Positions 33,893 to 43,401 are shown, counted from the first letter of the stretch. The stretch: 64,000 nucleotides of DNA from QHXW01 sp035297145 (GCA_035297145.1 DATGZN010000109.1:62001-126000), one strand, 5' to 3'. A program made the numbers and translations. The notes: generated by a model from the sequence alone, not told the origin.

Positions 33893-35155
33893 TCAGCGGC
33901 TCCCGATGCGGAAGATCTTCGAGCCCGCCAGCAGTTTGTCCGCGGGGATCACGATTTGGCCGCCATCGACTTTCGACTCCAGCGGGATGGGGTTACAGCC
34001 GCCCTGCTGGCCGATCGTTGGGATGTTGATGGCGGAGGCGCAGTTCTTGCAGATCACGTTGGGACCTTTTTGATAGTAGCCCTGGCTCCCGCAAATCTCG
34101 CAGGCGTCAAACGCGATGGCAATGGACTGATCCGGGCGGCGAATGGCGATGATGCGGACGGTGATGCCGTCTGAGTTGATGGCGAAACGGTGTAACATGC
34201 CGTCATTCACCGCGCTTACCGGAATCCGCGCGACTCCACTGGACACCGTGAGTTCGGTTGCCGTGGAAAGCTCCGTCTCCGATTTCGCATAAATGAACTC
34301 GGCCGTGATGGTCAGCATGAAAAGTCCGGCCGCCGAGCATGACGCCATCACCCACATGCGCTCACGACGCGCGGTCCATTTGGCTTTGCGCAACGCTGCG
34401 CCTTCCAGGTTCTGCACCTCGGGGGCGCGGCGTCTGCGCCACTCCATCAGCAACATGGTGGCGGCCAGGGCCAGAATCATCACGAAAAAGAACGCTTCAT
34501 TTCGAACGATGGGACCAACGAGGGCCATCTCCGCAGAGCTGCCGGGCAGTATCCCGCCTTCGGACAGCTCGTGCAATCCAGTGATAGCCAGTTGCAAAAC
34601 CACCACCATCAAGATGACGGTGGTGATGCGGAAAAAGCTGGCGAGATCAATGCGAATCGTGCCCCGGACAAAGCTGACACCAAACAGAATGGCCAGACCC
34701 AAACCTAGCGTTGTGCCGAGTGTCTGCATCAGGCCGTCGGTATCGAAGCGGAGCGCCATGAGCATCAGGACCAACTCCACGCCCTCGCGGAAAATCATCA
34801 GAAATACGAACAAAAAGATGCCCCACCGGGAGGCTCCACTTTCCGTTCGTTGTTGCAACCGAGTTTCAATTTCCCCCTTGATCCCGCGGGCGTGATGGTT
34901 CATCCAAAGCACCATGCTGAGGACAAAGACGGCGCTGGCGAGCAGCAGCGGACCTTCGTAGCGATCATCGCTGATATTCATTCGGTAGAAGACGCCCGCC
35001 ACCAAAACGCTAGCAAACACAGCGGCTCCACAGGCTTTGTAGACCAAAGGTAACAGAGCGCCGCGGCCGGTTTTACGCAGATACGCGACGGCTATCGCGA
35101 TGACCAGCGCGGCTTCCACGCCCTCACGCAGGGCAATTACAAAGCTGGACAACAT
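33893..35155 (-). CDS. FTR1-type iron permease with C-terminal DUF2318 domain
   Basis: 420 residues from ATG at 35155; the open frame to 35572 runs through repeat DNA and is not coding. Seven membrane helices carry two REXXE motifs, LREGVEAAL (10-18) and FREGVELVL (122-130), the iron-translocating signature of FTR1/EfeU/FetM permeases. After the last helix (about 285-305) is a periplasmic DUF2318 domain with CEIC (352, 355), ICKNC (369, 372) and Cys387, a probable Fe-S or metal site. In C. jejuni the FTR1 (Cj1658) and DUF2318 (Cj1660) parts are separate genes flanking P19; here they are one protein and no P19 gene is in the window. First gene of the iron operon. Confidence 0.92.
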   Translation of the reverse strand: MLSSFVIALREGVEAALVIAIAVAYLRKTGRGALLPLVYKACGAAVFASVLVAGVFYRMNISDDRYEGPLLLASAVFVLSMVLWMNHHARGIKGEIETRLQQRTESGASRWGIFLFVFLMIFREGVELVLMLMALRFDTDGLMQTLGTTLGLGLAILFGVSFVRGTIRIDLASFFRITTVILMVVVLQLAITGLHELSEGGILPGSSAEMALVGPIVRNEAFFFVMILALAATMLLMEWRRRRAPEVQNLEGAALRKAKWTARRERMWVMASCSAAGLFMLTITAEFIYAKSETELSTATELTVSSGVARIPVSAVNDGMLHRFAINSDGITVRIIAIRRPDQSIAIAFDACEICGSQGYYQKGPNVICKNCASAINIPTIGQQGGCNPIPLESKVDGGQIVIPADKLLAGSKIFRIGSR

Positions 35156-35156
35156 A

Positions 35157-35182
35157 GCAACTCGTTTGCAACTAGCATTGTA
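35157..35182 (-). promoter_or_regulatory. Possible promoter and direct repeat of the iron operon
   Basis: On the minus strand TGTTACAAT reads as an extended -10 (TACAAT, 35177-35182). Two AGTTGC copies 11 bp apart (35157-35162, 35168-35173 as GCAACT on plus) span the expected transcription start, a position where a repressor would act. No good -35 was seen. Confidence 0.35.
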
Positions 35183-35260
35183 ACAGGATTGCGGGCAGGG
35201 TTGGGATGACGGTAGTCGGAGTTGATCGATGGCGCGGAATGTCGATCGGCAGATGAAGAT

Positions 35261-35365
35261 GTAGCGCTGGGACACGCGCCGTTTGCGGGTACCTGCGGCC
35301 TTTCGGGTTCGTCGCGCCGAAAAGGCCGCGGGTGTCCCGCAAACCCCGCGGTATCCCCGCGCTAC
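35261..35365. repeat. 105-bp imperfect inverted-repeat element
   Basis: The left arm starts GTAGCGCTGGGACACGCG and runs through TTTGCGGGTACCTGCGGCC; the right arm ends GGCCGCGGGTGTCCCGCAAA then CGCGGTATCCCCGCGCTAC, its near-complement, with a short centre around 35310-35320. Total 105 bp with arms of about 48 bp. A half copy occurs at 28902-28945. It lies in the 418-bp gap between the iron operon and the RND operon, whose remaining part (35366-35573) holds nothing I recognise. Confidence 0.8.
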
Positions 35366-35573
35366 GGGAATGGAGCAATGTCGCTGCTGACAAGACCAAT
35401 CAAGGATGGACAGCGCGGAGAGCCTCCGGCCGGACGGCGACTGCGCGCTCCGGAGAGAAAGCCCAGGCAGGGTTCCCGTTAAGCGCGCAACGCTCCTCCG
35501 AACGTCCGGACCGGATGGATCGGAAGGCTCCCGCTTGCCGGAATAGTGAAGCGGAACACGAGAGCGTTTCAAA

Positions 35574-38500
35574 TCACCGTTCGGCGATGTAGTAATGCAC
35601 CGCGGGCGTGACGACCAGCGATAGGACCATGGAGGCCAAAATACCGCCGATTACGGCGATGGCGAGCGGCTGGAGCATCTGCGAACCGGCTCCCCATCCG
35701 AGCGCCAGCGGGATCATGCCGGCGACTGTCGCAAGCGCCGTCATCATGATGGGCCGCAGGCGTCGCTCTCCCGCGTCAAGCATGCTTTGTTCCGCGGAAA
35801 TTCCTTCCGCGCGAAACTTCTGGTCGGCGTCGAGGAGCAAGATGCCGTTCTTGGCCACGATACCGATCACCATGATCAATCCCATGAAAGAAGAAAGATT
35901 GAACGTGGTTCCGGTGATCAGGAGGGCAAGAAACACGCCCGAAGTCGAAAGCAGAGCGGAGGCGATCACGGCGATAGGTGCGGCGAAGCTGCCGAATTCG
36001 AAGAGGAGCACCATGAAAACCAACAACACTGCCAGTATCAGCACGAAAACCAGGTCGTGGAACGACTTCTGCTGTTCCTCAAACTGCCCGCTGTATTGGA
36101 CGCGAATGCTCGAGGGCAGGTGCAGGCCCGCGACAACCTTTTGGATTTCAGCCATGCCGCTGCCAAGATCGCGGCCCTCGAGGCGGGCTGTCACGGCGAC
36201 ATCCCGCAGCAGGTTCTCACGCCGGATCTCGGTCTGACCCGGTAGCTCAGTAACGCTCGCCAGCGTGCCGAGCGTGGCCGTCTTTCCAGTCGAGCTCACC
36301 AGCATCGTGTCACGGATGGCGTCTACAGAGGAACGCGTTTCAGGTGGAAAGCGCACGCGGATGTTATAGGCGCGGTCGTTCACAACCACCGGAGTTGTTG
36401 CCGGTTCTCCTTGCATGATGGCGCTGGCATCCAGCTCGATTTCCTGCGGAGTAAATCCCGCGCGCGCGGCGACCGCCGGATCCACTTGGAATTGCATGGC
36501 CGGTCCGCTGATGGTGTTATCAACTCCGTTCAGGATGTCCACCACACCCCTGACTTTCTTGATGGCGTCGCCGACCTGAGGCGCCCATTGCCGCAACACA
36601 GCGGGATCCTGGCAGAAGAGCTTGATGGCGATCGGCTCCGGCGTGCTGGTGATGAGATCGGTGATCATGTCCTGCAGCCACTGAACGAACTCCACTTGAA
36701 GCATTGGTTCCGGATACCGCTTGGTAACTTGTTCGCGAACATCGGCCATGACGGCGTCGACACTGCGCTTGCGGTTGCGCTTCAATTTGACGGCGATGTC
36801 CCCGGTGTTGGCTTCAGTAACGGTAGCCAGGCCCAATTGCATTCCCGTGCGGCGTGAAGTGCTCTCCACCTCGGGCGTTGCTCGCAGAATCCTTTCCACA
36901 TCCGTGATGACACGGTTGGTCTCTGCGAGCGACGAGCCGGCGGGCATGATGTAGTCGAGAACGAATCCGCCCTCGTCCATCGCCGGCAACAGGTCCGAGC
37001 CCAGATTGCTATAGCAGAGATACGACGCGCCGATCAACAGAACGGTGAAGACGGCCAGGAGCGCCGGGTGTTCGAGCGTGAAACGCAGCGTCCCCTCGTA
37101 AGGCCGCATGATGCGCGGCGACAATCCCTCCCGCCGTGCGGCGCCCGCCGGCCGTTGGCGCATGAAGTAGTGGCTGAGCGTGGGGGTCCATGTCAGCGCG
37201 AGTGCTAGTGACGTAAGCAGTGCCGCGCCGACGGTAATGGCGAGGGCGCTGAAGAATGTCCCCGTTACTCCCGTGATGGAGATCAAGGGCAGGAACACCA
37301 CGATGGGCGTGATCGTCGAGCCTACCAGAGGAACGCGGATTTCACGGATGGCGCTGCGGATGGCCTCGGCTCGCGTCTGGCCGGAGTCGCGGTGCGTGAC
37401 GATGTTTTCCACTACAACGATGGCGTCGTCGATGACCAGTCCGACCGCCGCGGCCAATCCGCCCAGCGTCATCAGGTTGAAGCTTTCGCCCAGCGCGCGT
37501 AGCGCGATAAACGTAACGGCGATGGTTGCCGGGATCACCAGGCCAGCAACGAGCGAAGTTCCCCAATCGCGCAGGAACACTACCATGATCAGCGACGCGA
37601 GCAGCAGCCCCAGCAGAATCGCATCACGTACGCTGCTGATGGAGTCGTTCACGATTTCCGATTGGTCGTAAAACGGCTGCAAAACGACACCACGCGGCAG
37701 GGCTTTGCGAATGTTTTCAACTTCCGCATGAACGGCATTCGCCACCTCCACGGTGTTGCCATCCGGCTGGCGATTGATGTTTAGCAGCACCGCCGGCTTC
37801 TCATTTGCGCTCACGATGGTATAAACCGGTTTGACTGAAGGCGCAACGGAAGCGATGTCCCCAATGCGAATGGGAGCGCCCGCCGGCGTTGTCTTCACCA
37901 CGATATTGGAAATCTCAACAGGTGTCTTCGTTTGACCGCTCACCAGGCTCAGAACAAGCTGGTGATTGTTTTCAAAGAGCCCCGGGGAGTCGATCATATT
38001 GCTGCGGGCGATCGCGTCCAGAATGTTGGGGATGGTGATGGTGGATTGGAGCAGCTTCGCGGGATCGGGCCGAACCTCGAACTCCGGTTCCTGTCCGCCT
38101 TGCACAATCACCGTGGAGACGCCGGTCATCCGGTTCAAGCGCGGCTTGATTTCGTAAGTGGCGATTTCCCAAAGCCTGGTCTGCGGAACCGTGTCTGATG
38201 TGAGGCTGTAGCCAATGATGGGAAAGGCAGCGAAGGTCATGCGATTGGCCGTGATCTTCGCGGTAGGCGGCAGCGTGGCCTGGACCCGCGCCAGGGCGGC
38301 GTTGACCAGCTCCAGGGTGCGATACATATCGACTTTCCATGAGAAGAAGAGATCGACCTCAACAGATCCCCGGCTGGTGACAGACCAGACGCGCTCTACA
38401 CCCTGCACCGTGTTCAGGGCCTCTTCGATGGGCCGCGTGACAGTGACCAGCATCTGATCGATGGGTGCGACGCCGTTATCCACGCCCACGATGACCCGCG

Positions 38501-38666
38501 GGAAGTTGGTATCGGGGAACACCGCAATGGGAATGGTAAAGGCCAGGTAGACACCCATCGCCACCAGCGTGAGAATGACGAAGATGATCGGCTTGCCATG
38601 GCGCGCCGTCCAATGTTCCGTTTCGGGCTGGGCCACGGCAGGCGGTTGTGTCGAGAGCTGGCTCAT
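35574..38666 (-). CDS. RND efflux permease (AcrB/CzcA superfamily)
   Basis: 1030 residues from ATG at 38666, which overlaps the adaptor stop (ATGA); the longer frame upstream is the shadow of the adaptor gene. Two repeats of six helices with large periplasmic loops. The start has RHGKPIIFVILTLVAMGVYL and VFPDTNFPRVIV; TM4 contains the proton-relay pair in VGLVIDDAIVVVEN; the second half has GIVAKNGILLLDADQKFR in TM10. The family pumps drugs or metals out through TolC. Substrate cannot be fixed: no metal-export residues characteristic of CusA/CzcA are obvious. Last gene of the five-gene operon that starts at 43401. Confidence 0.92.
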   Translation of the reverse strand: MSQLSTQPPAVAQPETEHWTARHGKPIIFVILTLVAMGVYLAFTIPIAVFPDTNFPRVIVGVDNGVAPIDQMLVTVTRPIEEALNTVQGVERVWSVTSRGSVEVDLFFSWKVDMYRTLELVNAALARVQATLPPTAKITANRMTFAAFPIIGYSLTSDTVPQTRLWEIATYEIKPRLNRMTGVSTVIVQGGQEPEFEVRPDPAKLLQSTITIPNILDAIARSNMIDSPGLFENNHQLVLSLVSGQTKTPVEISNIVVKTTPAGAPIRIGDIASVAPSVKPVYTIVSANEKPAVLLNINRQPDGNTVEVANAVHAEVENIRKALPRGVVLQPFYDQSEIVNDSISSVRDAILLGLLLASLIMVVFLRDWGTSLVAGLVIPATIAVTFIALRALGESFNLMTLGGLAAAVGLVIDDAIVVVENIVTHRDSGQTRAEAIRSAIREIRVPLVGSTITPIVVFLPLISITGVTGTFFSALAITVGAALLTSLALALTWTPTLSHYFMRQRPAGAARREGLSPRIMRPYEGTLRFTLEHPALLAVFTVLLIGASYLCYSNLGSDLLPAMDEGGFVLDYIMPAGSSLAETNRVITDVERILRATPEVESTSRRTGMQLGLATVTEANTGDIAVKLKRNRKRSVDAVMADVREQVTKRYPEPMLQVEFVQWLQDMITDLITSTPEPIAIKLFCQDPAVLRQWAPQVGDAIKKVRGVVDILNGVDNTISGPAMQFQVDPAVAARAGFTPQEIELDASAIMQGEPATTPVVVNDRAYNIRVRFPPETRSSVDAIRDTMLVSSTGKTATLGTLASVTELPGQTEIRRENLLRDVAVTARLEGRDLGSGMAEIQKVVAGLHLPSSIRVQYSGQFEEQQKSFHDLVFVLILAVLLVFMVLLFEFGSFAAPIAVIASALLSTSGVFLALLITGTTFNLSSFMGLIMVIGIVAKNGILLLDADQKFRAEGISAEQSMLDAGERRLRPIMMTALATVAGMIPLALGWGAGSQMLQPLAIAVIGGILASMVLSLVVTPAVHYYIAER

Positions 38667-39946
38667 TTCTCGTCTTTCCCGGCGCCCTTCTCGTCCGCCT
38701 TGTCCTCGTCTGCCTTCTCGCCCGGCTTCTGGATCGTTACCTTGGCTTTGTCCTCGAGACCTAGGCCGCCCACGGTAATCACCTGTTCGCCGGGGGAAAC
38801 TCCACTCAGAATTTGCACTTTGCCCGGCTCGCGAATGCCAACCTCGATTTTCTTCTCGTGCGCCAGCGAATCGGATCCCACCACCATGACCACCGTTTCG
38901 CCTTCTGCCGTGGGGAGCAGCGCCGCCGGCGGGACAACCACGGCATTCGGCACCTTGGCCGCCACGATTGAAACCCGCACACTCGCCCCCGGCCGCAGCC
39001 GTTCGTGAGGGTTGACGGCTTCGACCCACACCTGCACCGTGGTCGTATTGGCATCAACCGCCGGGCTGACTACGATGACCTTCCCCGGCACTTCTTCGGA
39101 GCCATCGCCCGGGGTGATCGTCGCGTCGTCGCCAACTTTCAAAGGCGACGCTTGATCCAGTGGAACGTTGGCGCGCGCCACCACGCGCGACACGTCCATG
39201 ACGGTAAGCAGCGGTGTGCCGGCGCTGGCCGTCTCGCCTTCCCAGACCGCTCGCTCCGTGATCACACCCGTGATCGGGCTGTGAATCTCGGTATACCCGA
39301 GCTGGGCTTCAGCGCCGTTGTAGTGGGCCTCGGCCGCATCCGCCTGAGCCTTCGCCGCCTTAATCTGTTCTTCCTTGCCGACACTCTGCAGCGTTTTCAG
39401 CTGCTCCTGCGCGGTTTCGTACTGTCCACGCGCTTGGACGTAACCTACCTGCGCTTCATCCACCTGCCTGCGCGCCAACGCGTTTTCTTTGAACAGCTGT
39501 TCGCGGCTATCCAGAAGTTTCTTGGCGGCATCTAACGCTTCCTTGGCGGCTTGCAGGTTGGACTGCGCCGTCGTGATTTGCACCGGAAGGGAAGCCGACG
39601 ACGTCGCCCGGTAGTTGGCTGCGGCCTGCTCATACATGCCCTTGCTTTCGCGTGCCGCCGCCGAGAGGTCACGGTTTTCGAGCACCGCCAGAACCTGGCC
39701 TTCCTTCACGTGGTCGCCGCGGTTGACGTGAAACTTCCTCACCGGTGCGCTCACTTTAGGCGTGACAGTGGCCTGGTTGAACGGGTAGAGCACGGCGTCG
39801 GCGGTGACGATGCGACGAATGGAGTCTTGCCGCACCGCCGTCACTTGCACGGGAACGATCGGCTCCGCTTCCTTCTCTTCCTTCTTTCCACAGCTTGCCA
39901 GCGCGAGCAGGCATAACGGCACAAACCATCTGGACGTCTTGCGCAT
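38663..39946 (-). CDS. RND periplasmic adaptor (membrane fusion lipoprotein)
   Basis: 427 residues. Lipoprotein signal MRKTSRWFVPLCLLALASC with lipobox LASC (Cys19). Barrel-sandwich half motif VRKFHVNRGDHVKEGQVLAV, a long alpha hairpin (ESKGMYEQAAANYRA through KTLQSVGKEEQIKAAKAQ), the second lipoyl half (GYTEIHSPITGVITERAVWE) and beta-barrel domains. The last 30 residues are Lys/Glu/Asp-rich (KADEDKADEKGAGKDEK). It links the RND permease to the TolC-like gene, which lies just upstream with 3 bp spacing. Confidence 0.92.
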   Translation of the reverse strand: MRKTSRWFVPLCLLALASCGKKEEKEAEPIVPVQVTAVRQDSIRRIVTADAVLYPFNQATVTPKVSAPVRKFHVNRGDHVKEGQVLAVLENRDLSAAARESKGMYEQAAANYRATSSASLPVQITTAQSNLQAAKEALDAAKKLLDSREQLFKENALARRQVDEAQVGYVQARGQYETAQEQLKTLQSVGKEEQIKAAKAQADAAEAHYNGAEAQLGYTEIHSPITGVITERAVWEGETASAGTPLLTVMDVSRVVARANVPLDQASPLKVGDDATITPGDGSEEVPGKVIVVSPAVDANTTTVQVWVEAVNPHERLRPGASVRVSIVAAKVPNAVVVPPAALLPTAEGETVVMVVGSDSLAHEKKIEVGIREPGKVQILSGVSPGEQVITVGGLGLEDKAKVTIQKPGEKADEDKADEKGAGKDEK

Positions 39947-39949
39947 CGG

Positions 39950-41320
39950 TTAAAAACTCCCGGTTAAGGTCTGCAGGTCGGAAAGGGCCACGCGGTAACG
40001 AAGCAATCCGTCGGCGTAAGCGTTTCGGGCCTGGGCCAGTGTAGTCTGCGCGTCCACCACTTCCAGCACCGTCACCTCACCGGCCGTGTAGCGAAGCAGC
40101 GTGAGCTTCAAGCTTTCGGTGGCAAGGTCCGCTGAATGACTGAGGGATGAAACCTGCGATCCCGCGGTCTGTGCTTCCTGGAAAAAGGAGTTGAGATTGG
40201 CGAGGAGCTGCCGTTGCGTCGCACTCAAATCCAGCTTGGCCTGCTGGAGGTGCAGTTGCGCCTGGCGCAGCTTGCTTCGCGTGGCGCCCCAATTCCATAC
40301 GGGGATGGTCAGTTGGGCCTGGACAACAGAACCAAGATTCCTCTCGTCGTGCCGGTTGTCGATGGCGAACTGATTAGCGTCGATGCCAAAGAAGTAGTCG
40401 AAGGAAAGCGAGGGCAGGTAGCCGCTCCGCGCGCTCGACACGCCCCACTTCTCCTGTTCGACCGCCGCTTGAGCCGCGCGAATGTCCGGGTTGTTTTTCG
40501 CGGCCAAGGCCTGGACCTCCGGAAACGGCGGCAGGTTTAGCGGATTCTGCAGATCATCCATCACATCGAAGTCCTGTTGGAAATCCGGGAACAACAGCAC
40601 CGCCAGGCCGACACGGCCCTTCTCCACCGCGAGACCGGCTTCCTGCGCGTCGCGCTGCCGCTGCTCGAGCTGGATCTGCGCTTTCACCACGTCGGAGTGC
40701 GCGGACTCGCCGCCCTGCTCCTGCTTTTGCGTGATATCGAAAAATTGCTGCGCCTCTCGCAGGCTTTGCTGTGCGAATTGGAGCTTCCGTTCGGCGGCAA
40801 CTAATCCGTAGTAACTCTGCACAACCGTCACCACCAACCCGCGCGCGGTGATTTCCGCCTTGGCGCGCGCGATAGCTTCCGCCGCAATGGTACGCCGATA
40901 ATCCGCCAGCTTCCCGGGCGCGTAGAGATCGCCATGAACCTGCGCCTGGCTGTTGTAGATGTGTACGCCGTCATTGGCTACGAAGACTCCGGATGGCGTT
41001 CCGTTGCCTTGGGTGTAGATGTACTGGTTAAAGTAATTCACGGTGGGCAGGAGCCCCGCCTTCGACTGCACGCGATCTTCCCGGGCCAGCAATGCGCTGA
41101 TGTTTGCGGATTGAAACTGCGGGCTGTTGGCACGGGCGCGTTCCAAAGCATCCTGCAGGCTTACCGTCAGACGTGCCGCCCCGGCTGCCGGCTGCGCTGG
41201 GTTTGGCTGCGCGGGAGTCTGTGCCATGGCGGTCGCGGCGAGCCACGTTGCTACAGGCAAGGCAATGGGAATACGGCGCCTCATCGGAAACTTCGAGTGT
41301 AGGGGCAACGACATGAACAT
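39950..41320 (-). CDS. TolC-family outer-membrane efflux protein
   Basis: 456 residues as called from ATG at 41320; ATGs at 41314 and 41284 (MRRRIPIALPVATWLAATAM, a signal peptide ending AMAQ) are alternatives, and none has a strong ribosome binding site. Two OEP repeats with long helices, e.g. SLREAQQFFDITQKQEQGGE and VTVLEVVDAQTTLAQARNAY, the TolC alpha-barrel motif. Gln/Pro-rich linker after the signal. It is the outer-membrane duct of the pump, between histidine kinase and adaptor genes. Confidence 0.9.
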   Translation of the reverse strand: MFMSLPLHSKFPMRRRIPIALPVATWLAATAMAQTPAQPNPAQPAAGAARLTVSLQDALERARANSPQFQSANISALLAREDRVQSKAGLLPTVNYFNQYIYTQGNGTPSGVFVANDGVHIYNSQAQVHGDLYAPGKLADYRRTIAAEAIARAKAEITARGLVVTVVQSYYGLVAAERKLQFAQQSLREAQQFFDITQKQEQGGESAHSDVVKAQIQLEQRQRDAQEAGLAVEKGRVGLAVLLFPDFQQDFDVMDDLQNPLNLPPFPEVQALAAKNNPDIRAAQAAVEQEKWGVSSARSGYLPSLSFDYFFGIDANQFAIDNRHDERNLGSVVQAQLTIPVWNWGATRSKLRQAQLHLQQAKLDLSATQRQLLANLNSFFQEAQTAGSQVSSLSHSADLATESLKLTLLRYTAGEVTVLEVVDAQTTLAQARNAYADGLLRYRVALSDLQTLTGSF

Positions 41321-41330
41321 ACGATGAATT

Positions 41331-42719
41331 CTACCGGTGGAGCAGGACGGTGAACGTAGTGCCCGCTCCAGGTTCGCTCGTGAAGTCTACCGCGCCCTGA
41401 TGCGATTCTGCAATCCACTTCACGATGGAGAGCCCCAGCCCAAATCCGCCGTCCTGGCGGGAGCGCGCCTGATCTCCGCGATAGAATCGCTCGAAAATGT
41501 GGGGCGCGGCTTCGGGAGAAATGCCGGTCCCGCTATCGGCTACTTGAATCCGCAGTTCGCTCGCGGCAGCCTCCAGCTCGACCAGGACCTTGCCGCCTTC
41601 CGGCGTGTGGCGAACCGCATTGTCGATGAGGTTGAATATCAGCCGGCGGATCAGCTCCGGGTCACCGCGGAAAGCGACGTCGCCCGGGCACATACATTGC
41701 AGATCGATCTGCTTCGCGCTGGCGGCGGCCTGGAACGCGCGGCAGCACTCGGCAAGCAGGTCGTTCAAGTAGAATTCCTCGATCCGCAAACTTACGTGGC
41801 CGGCGTCGGCCCGTGCCAGGTTCAGCAGGTCGTCCACTAACCGCGTGAGGCGCCGGGCTTCGTCCTGAATGATTACGAGCGATTCCTGATACTCTCCGGC
41901 GCTGCGTTCTTGACCAAGCGCCACGTCGGCTTCTCCACGAATGACCGACAGCGGCGTGCGGAGTTCATGCGACGCGTCGGCTACAAATCGCCGCATAGTG
42001 TCAAAGGACTGGTCGAGGCGCGAAAGCAGCTCGTTGAACGAATCCGCCAGCAGCTTCAGCTCCTCATGGGCCGCGCCGATGTCCAGACGCCGATCCAGGT
42101 TCTTGTCGGTGATCGTTTTGGCCTGCTCCGCCATCCATCGCAGCGGCGCCAGGCTGCGCGTGGCCAGAAAAAAACCGCCGGCGCCGGCGATCAGCAGGGC
42201 CAGCGGCAAGCCAATGTAGAGTACGCTGCGCAACAGTCCGAGCTCTTCCCTGGTGGCATGCAGGGATTCGCCCGCCAGCAGGACGAAGTGCCGGCCATCA
42301 ATCGCAAACGGGTGGGCGAGCACTCGAGCAGTTCTGGCCTTGCCGACCCGTGAGATGGTGGCCCGAACATCCGGCTCACCGGAGGCGGCCTGGTGCACCA
42401 GATCGAGCACGGCGCGATTGTCTAACGCCACGCTTGCCGCCAGCAGTTTCTCTCCCTCGAACACAGCCAACAGGACGCCACGAAGATTCAAGTCTTGAAT
42501 GATCTCGCGGGCGGCGGCTGAAGCGTCACCGTGGCTCTCACCCAACTCATCCCGAAACAGGCCGGCGGCAATCTGCGCTTGTGATGACAAGGTATCGTCC
42601 AGCCTGCGGTGAAGTCCGTGCGAAACCACGCCATACAGAAACAGGCTGAAAGCCACGAACACCACGGTGAATAGCGACAGGTACCAGGCCGTGAGCTGAA
42701 GCCGGAAGCTCTTAATCAT
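41331..42719 (-). CDS. Sensor histidine kinase of the efflux operon
   Basis: 462 residues. Two membrane helices (WYLSLFTVVFVAFSLFLYG, about 12-30; LPLALLIAGAGGFFLATRSL, about 172-192) flank a periplasmic sensor of about 140 residues. Then HAMP, HisKA with phosphoacceptor in ADASHELRTPLSVIRGEADV, N box NLIDNAVRH, G1 DSGTGISPEAAPHIFERFYR and G2 GGFGLGLSIV. CusS/BaeS-like layout. It overlaps the response regulator stop by 8 bp. The sensor domain has no obvious metal-binding His/Met cluster, so the signal is unknown. Confidence 0.93.
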   Translation of the reverse strand: MIKSFRLQLTAWYLSLFTVVFVAFSLFLYGVVSHGLHRRLDDTLSSQAQIAAGLFRDELGESHGDASAAAREIIQDLNLRGVLLAVFEGEKLLAASVALDNRAVLDLVHQAASGEPDVRATISRVGKARTARVLAHPFAIDGRHFVLLAGESLHATREELGLLRSVLYIGLPLALLIAGAGGFFLATRSLAPLRWMAEQAKTITDKNLDRRLDIGAAHEELKLLADSFNELLSRLDQSFDTMRRFVADASHELRTPLSVIRGEADVALGQERSAGEYQESLVIIQDEARRLTRLVDDLLNLARADAGHVSLRIEEFYLNDLLAECCRAFQAAASAKQIDLQCMCPGDVAFRGDPELIRRLIFNLIDNAVRHTPEGGKVLVELEAAASELRIQVADSGTGISPEAAPHIFERFYRGDQARSRQDGGFGLGLSIVKWIAESHQGAVDFTSEPGAGTTFTVLLHR

Positions 42720-43401
42720 CGGCGGTCACCGGTGTGTTCGTCAGAATGTATCCCTCGCCGCGTCGAGTGTGGATGAGCGCCGGCCGAAAACCCGTATCGA
42801 TTTTCGTTCGCAGGCGCCGGATGTACACATCGATTAAGTTGGAGAACGGATCGAAGCTTTCGTCCCAGACATGCTGCGCGATCTGCTCCCGGTTCACAAT
42901 GCGGTTCTGGTTGAGCACCAGGAATTCGAGCAGGGCGTACTCTTTCGCCGTGAGGCTGACGGCCTTGCCCGCGCGAGTCACCGCGTGGTTGGCCGTATTG
43001 AGCGTCAAGTCAGCGGCGTGCAGCAGTTCCGGACGGACTTCGGCCGGACGCCGCGAAAGCGCTCGCAGCCGCGCCAGGAGTTCTTTGAAGTCGAAGGGCT
43101 TGGTGAGGTAGTCGTCCGCACCGCAATCGAGGCCCGTAACGCGATCGTCCACGGAGTCGCGTGCGGTGAGCATGAGGATAGGAGTGCGAACGCCTTTGCC
43201 GCGAAGCTTGCGGCAAACCGTGAAGCCGTCCTCCACCGGGAGCATGACATCAAGAATCAGCAAGTCGTATTCGTTGACACTCGCGAAATAAAAAGCCTCC
43301 TCCCCGTTGGGCGCAACATCCACGGCGTAAGCCTGTTCGCGCAGCCCTTTGGCGATGAAGCCCGCCACCCTGGGTTCGTCTTCCGCCAGCAAAATCCTCA
43401 C
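42712..43401 (-). CDS. OmpR-family response regulator of the efflux operon
   Basis: 229 residues from GTG at 43401, which has GGAGGA 4-9 bp upstream; the frame to 43437 is an extension. Receiver: RILLAEDEPRVAGFIAKG, phosphoacceptor Asp in YDLLILDVMLPVEDG, Lys in DYLTKPFDFKEL. C-terminal winged helix with LTAKEYALLEFLVLNQNRIV and NLIDVYIRRLRTKIDTG. First gene of the operon RR-HK-TolC-MFP-RND, so the system likely autoregulates the pump. Divergent from the MerR-TPR gene, 116 bp apart. Confidence 0.94.
   Translation of the reverse strand: MRILLAEDEPRVAGFIAKGLREQAYAVDVAPNGEEAFYFASVNEYDLLILDVMLPVEDGFTVCRKLRGKGVRTPILMLTARDSVDDRVTGLDCGADDYLTKPFDFKELLARLRALSRRPAEVRPELLHAADLTLNTANHAVTRAGKAVSLTAKEYALLEFLVLNQNRIVNREQIAQHVWDESFDPFSNLIDVYIRRLRTKIDTGFRPALIHTRRGEGYILTNTPVTADD

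Noticed and set aside
28949..35155. P19-like periplasmic iron-binding protein expected in a Fet/P19 locus
   Set aside because: No small exported protein with the P19 metal-binding pattern is encoded in or beside the operon.
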